Assembly: GCA_020809705.1 (NCBI GenBank)
Contig: CP085829.1
Coordinates: 3,038,001 to 3,102,000, forward strand
Source of the DNA: Calonectria ilicicola
Taxonomy: Eukaryota > Ascomycota > Sordariomycetes > Hypocreales > Nectriaceae
Direction: 5' to 3'
DNA length: 64,000 nt
Under the pieces are notes generated by a model, which was given only the letters and a program-made list of their open reading frames with translations, ran no database searches and was not told the DNA's origin. Positions 36,252-46,388 of this stretch are shown here, piece after piece. The position numbers and the translations under genes are program-made. Position 1 is the stretch's first letter; each line of letters opens with the position of its first letter.

Positions 36252-37673
36252 ATGGACATGCCTCAGAGCCCTTCGGCTACCCAGGAGACCAGTCCTGCTC
36301 TGAAAAAACGGCGTCTCTCACGCTCAAGTCTGCCGTCGTCTGACGTCACGCAGCCTTCCAAGAAGCCCAAGCTTGAACATCCCGCCTTCCCACCGGCCAG
36401 ATTCTGGGATAATTTATCAAAAATAGAGCTGACAAGAAATGCGATCCGCGAGCTAGATCGGAGGAGTGTTGAGAAGCCCCGTCGACGCCCCCAGCACATC
36501 CGCAAAAATAAGCGTGCCCAGCCCGCCGACTGGTTGCTCAACCAGAGTTCGGCAGTTTGCGAGCAGATCAAGCAGTCTGCAAAAGCCGGAGGATTTGATT
36601 TGACCGACCTGAGAGGAGTATTGATCCCTCCTCGAAGATAGGTAGCACCCACGGCTAACTGTCTGCAGTATCCTGAACCAAACCTCGTATCCGATATGAG
36701 CTCCAGTCACACGAACCTCGACGGGCGGGAACGAGCCTCACAGTCGACCTCGATGAGCGCCCCCGGGGCGCCTGCTGCTGCTGCAGAAATCGCTACGACG
36801 AATACAAATAGTACGGGAGCATACGATCGTGCGTTTCAACAACATCTAATCGACCATCACATTCTGCCTGAAGGCTACGAGTATCCGGATGGTAGCTCGT
36901 GGCCAGACCCAGAGAATCTGGATGATATTATCCATGCATTGTCCCGAAAAAGGGCTTCTCTATCACCCTCTCGTTCCTTAGATGAAGATTTTCGCAAGTT
37001 TAAGCGGGCCGAACGCCGAGCTGTCAAGGAGAGAGATGTTGTTACCAAGATCATTCCTACCCTTGAGGGAGACATTAAACATGACCAATGCACGAGTGGA
37101 CATGTTCTTTTTACGAACCTGGACCATTTGACGGATGGTACTCTTGTGTCTGCTAGACCGGGTATATTCCATGGCGCACGGCCAGAACAATTAGATGAGA
37201 AAATACGGCAGGAACTTGGGGATCATATTATCCCTTCAACTCAAGACGAGTTTCCTATCGCACCCAACTTTTTCGTAGAGGTCAAAGGTCAGGGGGGAAG
37301 CGCTGCGGTAGCAAAAAGACAATTATCATATGATATGGCCCTGGGAACAAGGGGCCAGCAAAGTCTCCGAACATATAAAACAGCAGCTAATTCAGCATTT
37401 GATGGGAGGGCATATACCCTCGGCTGCACATACCATGAGGGACAATTGAAGATCTACACAAGCCATCTAATACCACCTTCAGAACCCTTTACTACATTTG
37501 GATATGCCACAACACTGGTGAAAGCTTGGGATCTTACCAGAAATGCAGCGTCTTTTCGTGGAGGAGTGGCTGCGTACCGCAATGCCAGAGATTTGGCCCA
37601 GCAACGAAGGGATGAAGTGATTGAAGAAGCCAACAGGAGTGTTCATCGTGTGAATCTTGGTCCCCCAAATTAA
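36252..37673 (+). CDS. Nuclease-fold-like fungal family protein (EVKG motif)
   Basis: Two exons, 36252-36617 and 36669-37673, join to 456 residues. The donor GTATTG and acceptor CTGCAG remove a stop and give DLRGYPEPNLVSD, a junction I remember from relatives. The N-terminus carries basic NLS-like motifs KKRRL (18-22) and KKPKL (37-41). The C-terminal half has GARPEQLDEKIRQELG, PNFFVEVKGQGGSAAVAKRQ and YDMALGTRG. The pattern D...ExK...Q resembles the PD-(D/E)XK nuclease core; Glu326 and Lys328 are in place. In relatives the first acidic residue lies in a KPDFYDGARP-type motif; here the stretch is ARPGIFHGARP, with Gly287 where Asp is expected. The family is multi-copy in many Sordariomycete genomes and of unknown function. 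The link to a nuclease fold is my inference. ATTT tracts flank the gene on both sides (36051-36071, 38484-38502). Confidence 0.78.
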
Positions 37674-38167
37674 TGAGCTGCCTTCAAGTTTCGCGGATGA
37701 CGGTGCTGTTGCCGAGCCCACCCGCCCTGTTGTGCTCTCGCTCCAGGACTCAGATATGTCTTCTGCAAATGAGCTTTCACTTGAATTTTAACCCCCGTGA
37801 AAACTCCTTCGGTAACTTGGTCGGAACTTTTATCATCTTGGGGATTTGTTAGACTAGCTCTGGCACTATTTGTACGGGGAATTAACCGCTTGTCATGACC
37901 GGGGCCCTCATTACAAGCGAAGGTACGATATACCGAGCGTGATCTTTCGAGCGTATAAGGAAAATTAGCAAAATAAGCCTGGGATGGTGTTATTTTATCT
38001 TTCATTTATTGTCAACCTCTTAGTCTTGGTAGTGTAGTGTTGTGGGATTTCTAAATTGAACCATGGCGGAATCGATTTGTTACTAGTACACAGTATGAAA
38101 AGTAAGAGTACCCGTATTGCCAGGCAAATCACTTCAAAATGGCGTGAAAAGACTTAATGTGTAAATT

Positions 38168-38277
38168 ACGTAAATTTAGGATTTTGAGGGCCCTGAGATG
38201 TTTTGCCATGCGTAGATAAATTGGAAATTGTTATGGTGAGGTGCTTTGGTTAGGACAGTTTAGCGATTTATTATGGC
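38168..38277 (+). repeat. Left arm of a 110-bp inverted repeat
   Basis: The reverse complement of this segment matches 38991-39098 over its whole length. The outer 43 bases (acgtaaatttaggattttg onward) are identical; the inner part differs at scattered, mostly transition sites and a small indel. Confidence 0.85.
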
Positions 38278-38425
38278 TAGTTACACCACCTGCTTGAGTT
38301 CTTTGGCTTTGCGTTATCCTTGTTTTGAGCGTGGCCCAAGGCTTCGACTTCTAAAACAGTGTAGAGTCACGGTACTGAAGGATTGTACCCCTTCTACCTT
38401 TTCCCACCGTCTTCCGGCCAAATTA

Positions 38426-38502
38426 TAAATAAATAAACATTATGCAAATAAAATAAATAAGCAATTTATATATGGAGCTATTATTATTTATTTATTTATT
38501 TT
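38426..38502. repeat. AT-rich palindromic tract
   Basis: AAATAAAT-type runs (38426-38460) face ATTTATTT-type runs (38484-38502), so the stretch can fold back on itself. It lies between the arms of the larger inverted repeat. Confidence 0.6.
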
Positions 38503-38937
38503 CAAGGGGTTTTATGGCATGAGGCGGACCGGGGCCGAACGGGCACAACACTAGGGAGCTGAAGGTCAAGCCAAATGTCATGTGCAGGCTTGGTTAGCAA
38601 TGGCCATTGCCTGCGGTTATGAGTCTCACCAAGACATCATCCGGGCACATACGACCATAGCTCTTAGAAAATACGGGATCCCGTCCGCTCTGCTGAATCT
38701 CCCTTTCCAAGCACAAGATTTCTTGCGTTCATGAAGCCTGCGCCACCTGCACCTGGCTGTCACTGTTAAAGGGCCGACATAGAAAAGACCAATCGGTCAG
38801 AGCACCCTGCTTTCTTTCTTCTTCCTTCATCATCAACAACAACGTAGCCGGCCCTCTGCGCATTTTGCAAAGCCTCCCATTAATTTTTGCTTCTACATTC
38901 TACAAGAGATTACGCCATGAATCAACGCGGCCTGGCA

Positions 38938-39150
38938 AGATTTTCGGGTTCATGCCTTCGCCTGGCAACCCGCCGACATGATTTCAAGCAGCCATAATGA
39001 ATCGCTGAACTCCCAACTAAAGCAGCTCACCATCACAATTTCCAATTTACCCACACATGGCAAAACATCTCAGGGCCCTCAAAATCCTAAATTTACGTAC
39101 AGGTATCAGCCATTTGCACCATCACAGGAGCACTGTGCATCCTTTATGTC
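38938..39150 (+). repeat. Dispersed direct repeat, copy A
   Basis: The start (attttcgggttcatgc) and end (tatcagccatttgcacc, then cacaggagcactgtgcatcc) resemble 40757-40910. Copy A also contains the right arm of the inverted repeat, which copy B lacks. Confidence 0.6.
38991..39098 (-). repeat. Right arm of the 110-bp inverted repeat
   Basis: Partner of 38168-38277, separated by 713 bases of non-coding sequence. Compared with this arm, the left arm has TAA where this arm has TGA in two places (ataatgaatcgctgaac), changes of the kind produced by repeat-induced point mutation. Confidence 0.85.
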
Positions 39151-39478
39151 TTTCATATAGTTATTTTCTTCCCTTGAGGAAAGGAAGAACACGACAAGGT
39201 CACGGAACCTAAGGGCACGCCTGAAGATAGATTTTCAGTTCTGTTGGTACAGTCACCCTTGTGCCAACCTTGATGGCGAGAAACCGTACAATAAAAGGAA
39301 GGCCTTTCTACCAGCCAGGAATGCAGTAACGCACACTCAGACAAACCTCTCTCAAACACACACAAGCAACCAAGATATCTGCCAACACACGATGCCTCAT
39401 CTACGAGGTCGATACCCCTCCGAAAACTGGGTTCACGGCTCGATGCATCCATGGGGGGTTCAGGCCAATAACGTCGGG

Positions 39479-40602
39479 CTGGATGCAGCTAATAAAAAGC
39501 ACCTATTAAAACTCCTGAATGAAGCAAAAGAAGCATAACTGAAAGATAATATAGGTGATGAGACTAAGATCAAACTGATCCTTTGGGAATGCAGACTCCT
39601 TCTTAAGAAGGAGCTCAACGACGAGGATAAACAGCTTCAGGGATTGCACTATATTTCCTAGCCGACTCGTCAAGGATGTGAAGGCAAATCACCTTCTCTA
39701 CCTTTCCCACTTCCTCTCCACACAAAGGCGGATGTCGGATCACGCACGCCTCCCTATATTTGGCTGCAAAATGGTTCTGACCAACCGGCAGTCCATAAAA
39801 TTACGACAGTTTGTCAATGAGCAAGAGAGGCTACTTGAAGATCTAGCAAAGAAAATTCGGGCGGACAAACAACTGGTGCCTAGCCAACCTGAAAACTTTG
39901 TCAGGGTGCGTGGTATTATTATGTGGTTCTCTCTGTTTGATTGGGATCTTCTACTGGAAAGCAGAAACGAAAGTTAACCAAGCGTTTCTCTCGATGCGCA
40001 AAGAGCAGAGAGCAGGGAGCGAAATGGGTTCCTCGATCTTGAGTTTAGGATTCTCGGTTGGCAATTCTGAAGCAAAATAAGAACGGGGCTCCTTGGGCGA
40101 CTAGGTCGAGCTACCTCTCATCGAGTTTTTTTTATTAATGTAAATGCACTACAAGGCCTAAGTACCCTAGCCTTAGGGGATGGCTGGACAATTGAAGAGT
40201 AAGAGTCATTGGCTTTACTTTACTACGGCTCTCATAAAGCTTCACCTGTCCTCAGCAGCACAACTTACATGGAAGAGACCCAGAGGTTCAATATGAAGTA
40301 CGCTAATTTGCGCGGCTAGATGAGGCATGTGGCGATGAAGATTTTCACAGAGCCAACTGTCGAGCGTTGCTTTCACACCACTAGGCGAAGAGGCTGTCCA
40401 AGGTTTGGAACAGACCCACACAATAGCTATGGTCCTAAGGGAACACAGAAGTCTGAATGCCCTCAAGTTCAAAGAAACTTGGAAGCCTAGAAATTTAGTC
40501 AAAGAGGTATCTGAACCCGATGATAAAAGCAGTAGTCCGTTAGGGATGGCTATGGACGTCTCTCTGATGCTATATGCCAAGAAGGCAAATCAAGCAGCTT
40601 AG
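39479..40602 (+). pseudogene. Decayed coding fragments
   Basis: Three protein-like stretches lie in series in different frames. One at 39479-39661 (LDAANKKHLLKLLNEAKEA, stop, then LKDNIGDETKIKLILWECRL). A second in 39678-39977 includes KLRQFVNEQERLLEDLAKKI and WFSLFDWDLLLES. A third ends at 40602 (KFKETWKPRNLVKEVSEPDD). Composition is protein-like, but stops and frame changes interrupt it and no start or splice pattern joins them. The family is not recognised. They may be remnants of one duplicated gene or of a transposon cargo gene. Confidence 0.3.
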
Positions 40603-40756
40603 GTGGGCTAGGCTAGTTGGAGGACTAAGGCGGGACAGATGAATCAGGGCGGCCAGGCAAGCAGAGCGGGCCAACCGGGCCTAGGGAGGTGTTTTATCTC
40701 TCCGAACCTAGGACGGGAGCTACCTCTCATAGAGGATATCCAACCAAAAACACAAA

Positions 40757-40910
40757 CAAAATTTTCGGTTTCATGCGTCCACCCTGCAACATACCTCCCA
40801 ATGAATTTCTTGCCAGCTAGGCAGTTCTTGAGGTCCGCGTCGACAAAAAAGGAGCTTAAGTATCGGCCATTTGTATCGTCACAGGAGCACTAAGCATCCT
40901 TTATGTATGT
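40757..40910 (+). repeat. Dispersed direct repeat, copy B
   Basis: It matches copy A at both ends (attttcggtttcatgc; cacaggagcactaagcatcc followed by tttatgt) but has a different, shorter middle. Divergence is moderate. Confidence 0.6.
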
Positions 40911-41565
40911 CAAGCCGTCCGTCTTGACAGTAGCGAGGGAGAGAGAGCCACGAATGGATTACATAGGCTCGCTTCTAAAACGGCTAGAGTTAGGGATAGC
41001 TTCGAAATGACATGAATGAATATTGATTGAATATCCCCTCAAAGTGGAAGTCTTCAAAACGGGCCAAAGGCCATCTTGAGACAAGTCCGATACGTTGGCT
41101 GACCGCCCGAAAGACAACCACCACATTGACGATTGACTGACATTAGCCTCTCAAGCTTGAGACTCTCCCAACAACCAACAAACGACCCGCTTGTATGAAC
41201 CAGTTGAAGGTCCTCAATAAATGAAAAAAAAAAAAAAAAAAAGACGAATGAATGGGTCTCGAATGGAATGACATGACTAAAAAAAAAAAGGGCCTGTTTT
41301 CGCAACGTCCGCCCACTGTTCATGCACGCCACCCCCACATCGCCCACCTGACAGGCCAATGGGGGTGGGGAGACGCTCCTTCCCCCATGTCTCGCCAAGG
41401 ACTCTTGCGCGAATCATGGAGCTAGCTCTAATGAGTATCGTCGAGTCCTTTTTTCTCTCGCTTGCTCATGAGAAATAAATTTCACTTTTCCTTACAACAT
41501 CTGACTTTGGCAAGCAGACCAAGAAGGAATCTTGGCCAAGAATCTACGCAGAAACTGCACTCACC

Positions 41566-43893
41566 ATGGGCCTACCATCCACCGAGGCGTCCAACGCCGT
41601 CATTTACGTCACCTATGGCCTCTTCTTGTTCGTCTCCCCCTTTCAGCTTCCTCTGCACGCATACGTTGCTGTTGCTGACAATGCGCGCACAGGATACTAG
41701 GAACAGGCGTGGCCTGGAAGATGAGAAACCAGAGCAAGGACGACTTTCTCGCTGGAAATGGAACCCAGACTGGTCAGGCCTATTTCTCCTCTCGCTGGAG
41801 ACGAGTCCCTTCTGCGCATGAACGACGCTCTGTTGCTAACCCTTGACCATCAGCCTGGCCTCTGGCTATGAACTTCATCGCCTCCGGTGAGTAGAGCATA
41901 TAAAGCTCTCGGCCCTCGCGTCCCCCGGAGCGGTAGCATTTTTATTTTTAAAATGCCAGCGATGTAAAACCATGTCCCCGGACAAAAAACCATGACAACA
42001 AGCAGCTACGGAAAACTGAACGAGCAGGTTCGTACTCACAAGATCCCTTGTCTTCCCTCTCCCCCTTTCCCCGAGATGTCGTTGAGTTCTCTGATGCTAC
42101 TGATGCTCCCCTTTCAAAACAGCATGTCCTGGGACTGACACCAGGACAATCACACCAAACCCCCCGCTCAGAGAGACTCAATCTCGGGAAGGGGGGAGGG
42201 AGGATGCGGCTCACTACGGGCGCTGAGTCCACGCGATTTGGTCCATCCAACCCTGGAAAGCCTAGCCTCTTGGCTGTTCTTGTCCGGGAAGATGGCTCCA
42301 ATCGCGAGAGACGAAGCTGAGATTGTACCGTGAATACTCGATCAAGTTAATGCTTGCGTGGGAAAAGTGTTGCCGCTCCAATAGCCCCCCCTCTTCTCCC
42401 CTGCCCCGAGATCCCTTGGAAGACTGACTCGAATAGCACTCGGTTCCGGTATCCTCTTTTCCTACCCGGAGCTCGCCACCATTTCTGGCGTCCAAGGAAT
42501 GATCGTTTACGCCCTCGCCTCCGCCCTGCCAATCCTTGTCTTCGGCTTTCTCGGACCCATCATTCGCAAGCGGTGCCCCGAGGGCTTTGTCTTGACTGAG
42601 TGGACTAGGCAGCGCTACGGCACCATCACCATGCTGTACCTCAGCTTCATGACGCTCGTCACCTTGTTCTTGTACATGGTCTCGGAGCTATCTGCCATCG
42701 GCCAGGTTGTCAACGCCTTGACCGGCTTGGATAGCCTTCCTGTCATGATTGTTGAATGTGTTATTACCACCATCTACACCTGTAAGTTGCTTGACAGACT
42801 CAATTAACTAGCACAACGACTAACATCCCCACCCCCTCTAGCTCTCGGTGGCTTCAAAATCTCTTTCTTGACCGACGTCATTCAAGGAGGCATGGTCATC
42901 GGCTTGGTTATCATTGCTACCATCACCATTGGCGCAAAGACGGAGATTCAAAAGGACCTGATTGGCGAGTCGGACTTGACAAAAGCCAACCTCCTGGGCT
43001 GGCAGCTGCTGTACATCCTTCCCGTTGCAATTATCACAAACGACTTCTTCCTCTCGAGCTTCTGGCTGCGCACCTTTTCCTCAAAGACGGACAAAGACCT
43101 CCGCGTTGGCACCTCGATTGCCACCATTGTCATCCTGTGCATTATCACCCTCGTCGGCTCCACTGGTCTAATCGCTGTCTGGTCTGGTGCTTTGCCGATT
43201 GAGGAAGCTGAAGCCTCTGGTTCCATTGCCTTCTTCCTCCTCCTCGAGACGCTCCCTAGCTGGGTCATTGGAATCGTTCTGGTTATGGTTGTGACCCTTA
43301 GCACAGCTGCTTTTGACAGCTTGCAGTCTGCCATGGTTTCGTCCGCGTCCAATGACCTGTTTCGAAACCGCCTCAATATCTGGTTCATTCGAGGCATGGT
43401 CGTGTTGATTATTATCCCCGTCATTGTTCTAGCCCTCAAGGCCCCATCTATCCTCCAGATCTACCTCATCACTGACTTGGTCTCGGCCGCCACTATCCCC
43501 GTTCTGGTCATTGGCCTTATTGACAAATTCTACTGGTGGCGCGGGTTCGAGGTTGTGGTTGGTGGACTCGGCGGTCTCCTCAGCGTCTTCATTTTCGGCA
43601 CCATCTACTACGGTGATGCTAAGAGGGGTGCTGAGCTCCTGCTGCTCGAAGAGGGCCTCTACGGCGACGATTGGAGTGCCTTTGGCGCTTTTGTTGCTGC
43701 GCCAGTTGGCGGTCTGCTTTGGGGCCTCGGAGCCATGATCCTGCGTCTCTCCTTCCAGTGGATCAACGCCAAGGTCCGTGGCCACCGATTCGATGCCCTC
43801 GATCCCCCTGTTGGTCGTGCTCCTAGCCGAGACACTGACACCGACGTGCACGCGGAGCTCATTGTCTCCTCTACTCCTGGCAAGTTTTTCTAG
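41566..43893 (+). CDS. Sodium:solute symporter (SSS) family transporter, urea-permease-like
   Basis: Exons 41566-41627, 41693-41772, 41854-41886, 42437-42781 and 42842-43893 join to 523 residues. The start gives MGLPSTEASNAVIYVTYGLF, followed by ILGTGVAWKMRNQSKDDFLA and the family signature ALGSGILFSYPELATISGVQ. About twelve hydrophobic segments follow, with the conserved ITNDFFLSSFWLRTF, STAAFDSLQSAMVSSASNDL and LQIYLITDLVSAATIPVLV. Fungal members include the urea/polyamine importer Dur3 (usually 650-700 residues); this protein is shorter, ends soon after the last membrane segment, and may carry another solute. It should sit in the plasma membrane and be cation-coupled. Intron 3 (41887-42436) is 550 bases, ten times the other introns of this gene. 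The stop is 472 bases from the convergent stop of the mL45 gene. Confidence 0.92.
41887..42436 (+). other. Unusually long intron of the transporter gene
   Basis: The intron is GTGAGT...GAATAG, with phase preserved, 550 bases against 60-80 for the others. It begins with an ATATAAAG sequence near 41900 and contains C/T- and G-rich blocks. It could hold an internal promoter or an old insertion; nothing in it looks coding. Confidence 0.6.
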
Positions 43894-44364
43894 GCTGAAA
43901 TCTCGCTAAAAGTAGGCAACTACTCATGCGATTCCTGGGCGGCCACTTGGATTCGTTCTTTCGCAACAGAATTACCATTATTTTCATGGAGATTTTGGGA
44001 GAATCGAATTGAATCAAGATCACTCAAACCATCTTATTCCTCGCTGTGGAGGCTGAGCTCGCTCTCTTTTTGTTTCATTTGCAAGATAACAAATACCCGG
44101 GTTGATTTGGAGAATTCTCTGCATTGACGTCCTATTCGCCGGCCTCCATGCTATCTATAGTACAGACGTAAAAATCTTGGTACAAATATACACTCCTTCG
44201 TTTTACACTTGGCTTCTCGATTCTTTTTCCATCCATGCGTGACTATCGTAGGCAGTAGGACAGTAAAGGGGGGGAGGATAACATTTCATACAAAATCCAC
44301 CCTTCTAGGTGTTCCCGAGAACTATAGGAGCACTTCTTCTTTTTTCCAGTTTTTTTTCGTTTCT
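43894..44364. other. Convergent 3' spacer
   Basis: It holds the two 3' UTRs of the transporter (+) and mL45 (-). T-rich near 44330-44370. No gene. Confidence 0.6.
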
Positions 44365-45471
44365 TTATTTCTTCAACTCCCACCCAGCGCGCTTGGCCTG
44401 TTCCTGGCGAATCCACTCCTGCTCGTCGACATAGGCCTTCATGGTGGTGGCGGGCACGGTGCCCCATATTCGCCAGGGAGTGGCCTGATATGTCTTGTCG
44501 CTGACCTGTCGCGAGAGCACGACGTACTCGACCTTGTCCTGGAGACGGGTGCTGCCGGCGATGAGCTCACCGGTCGAGGTCTTGTGGCGGGTGACCTTTT
44601 GGGCCGATGAGATGGCAACAACGGCCTGCTCGGTGAACATTTCCTTGTCGTGCGGGTTCACGTTGTGGACCTGATGGGCGGCGACGCGAGGGTAGAAGAG
44701 CGTCTTTGTGAAGTTGACGAGCTCAAACTTGGTCATCTCGGCAGGGTTGCGGCGGTCGATGGCGGCGGAGAGCTTCTTGGCAAAGTTGCCCAGGCAGAGC
44801 TCGTTGATGGCCTTCTTGTCGCCGGCGGCAAAGGCCGCGAGCATGTCTGCGTACATGACCTTTGCCGTGGGCGCAATCTTGCCGCGGGCGGCCTTCCACT
44901 GGGGCCGTGTGGTCCAGTTAGGCATTGACTGGAGCTTGAAGTTGAGCAGCGAGAGTGTCTCGATTCCCCATTGGTAGATGCGGTACCATTGGTAGCGGAG
45001 GAAGTGGGTTGGAACAGTGGGATATCGAGAGACGGGTAGGGAGACGAAGGTGCCTGGGCGAGGAGAGAAGGGGTGTTAGCTGTTGCTCCATGATGGGAAT
45101 ATCGGAACAATGCAACTGCGGCAATGTCCTATAGCCCCACGGCTCTCAATTGCACAACGAGAGCCCAATTGGAGGGGGAGGGGGAGGCGCTCAAACTCAC
45201 CAGGAAATAGAGGGCCACCACCGGATTTGAAGTATTCATCGTTGGCCTTCTTCTGGATCTGGGACATGGTATCGACGTCGGTCTTCCGGGAGCCGTCGCG
45301 GGCCATCTTCTCCATTTCGCGGACCATGCGCCCGCGGGAGGGCATCGAGAATGGGCGCGCGAATTGGACGCCGGCGGTGTTTGCTACACATCGGGCGAGG
45401 GCCAGGCCGGAGATGGCTCCGGGGCGCAGGATGCGGGCCGCCGAAGGGCCCATGACGGCGGACGAGGGCAT
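44365..45471 (-). CDS. Mitochondrial large-subunit ribosomal protein mL45 (Mba1/Tim44-like)
   Basis: Two exons, 45471-45201 and 45053-44365 (minus strand), join to 319 residues. The N-terminus (MPSSAVMGPSAARILRPGAI, rich in Arg and Ala, almost no acids) is a mitochondrial targeting peptide. The exon join reads PLFPGTFVSLPVSRYPTVP. A Tim44-like domain follows: WYRIYQWGIETLSLLNFKLQ, AKVMYADMLAAFAAGDKKAI, FTEQAVVAISSAQKVTRHKT and TPWRIWGTVPATTMKAYVDE. mL45 sits at the polypeptide exit of the mitoribosome and anchors it to the inner membrane through Oxa1; yeast Mba1 is the related receptor. The intron is 147 bases. The gene is transcribed away from the PDDEXK-like gene at 46389, with a 0.9-kb shared upstream region. 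Confidence 0.92.
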
Positions 45472-46388
45472 TGGGGCGGTAGGCGATGTCGGGGCGAAGT
45501 TGTCGGAACCGGCGTTACCCGCGGCGCAGGTTCATTCTTGGAGCTTCGAAAAAAAAAAAAGCTGGACCGTTGGTATCTCAGTGGGTGTGGTGGCATGGCC
45601 TGCCGGTAAGAATTTCTTAGTTCTGGTTCGATGTTGTGGGTCAACTTTGTTCCGCTGCCGATGGACAAGGGTCCCTGGTCTTGGTGGGAGAAGATACTGG
45701 TGGTCAGGGCGCAGCTATCGTGAGTCTGACCTTTGGGGGGGAAATCGATAGAAACGAAAGCGGGAAGACGCGTGATAGATTGTAGGGGGGAAAATTGAGA
45801 AGAAAAAAAAGAAAAAGAAAAAGAAAATGAGTGGGAATAGTGCCGTCAATTTCTCGTTGCATGTATTTTTTCCCTCGATAATTAAATCTTTTTTTAGCCT
45901 TTTTTTGTCGGTCGGCGTGTCTTGTCTCGCATCCCGCACTCTCGCCACTAGGCAAGACAGCTGAACCCTGGCTAGTCTTTAAACTCAGCCAAAAGCGTGG
46001 GCCATAAGCTCAATGTCTATAATCCACCTGCAAAACCCGTGGTGTATACGCAGACCTCCTCTTGCAAGCAAACGTTGATGATGTTTTTTTACTCAACGGT
46101 TGCACAAAACCAAATGGCCGATTCCATCGGATTCCACCGATTTCTGTTGTTTTCTTTTTTTAATATCAGGCTCGAATCTGACTGGACCCCGAACCGCACC
46201 CGCGCGGCAGCACGCAGCCTCGTGCTGCAAGGGAGTATAGTGTGGTACTGGAGCAACACGGCCGCGATGCGAGCAGTCCCCCCGCACGCACACTTTGCAA
46301 ATACGGCACACGCTCTCTCTGCATGACTGAAAGGCACTGATTTCTCGTCAAAAGTCATCCATAAACTACCTTGATTCCTCGAGACGAC
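45472..46388. promoter_or_regulatory. Divergent promoter region, mL45 and PDDEXK-like gene
   Basis: 917 bases between two divergent starts. It contains A- and purine-rich runs (45790-45830) and a T run (45890-45906). No regulatory motif can be named. Confidence 0.4.

Larger units (their letters stand above)
37674..41565. other. Repeat-bearing, decayed region
   Basis: Nearly 3.9 kb without an intact gene. It contains an inverted-repeat pair (38168-38277 and 38991-39098), AT palindromic tracts (38426-38502), two related direct repeats (38938-39150 and 40757-40910), short protein-like frames broken by stops (39479-40602) and A tracts at 41224 and 41280. It looks like a graveyard of mobile or duplicated DNA. 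Confidence 0.6.

Noticed and set aside
24077..37673. Secondary-metabolite gene cluster
   Set aside because: Two hydrolases are suggestive, but there is no synthase, terpene cyclase, P450, transporter or cluster-type regulator in the window.
38168..39098. CRISPR-like or phage-like repeat
   Set aside because: Only two arms in inverted orientation, in a fungal nuclear context.
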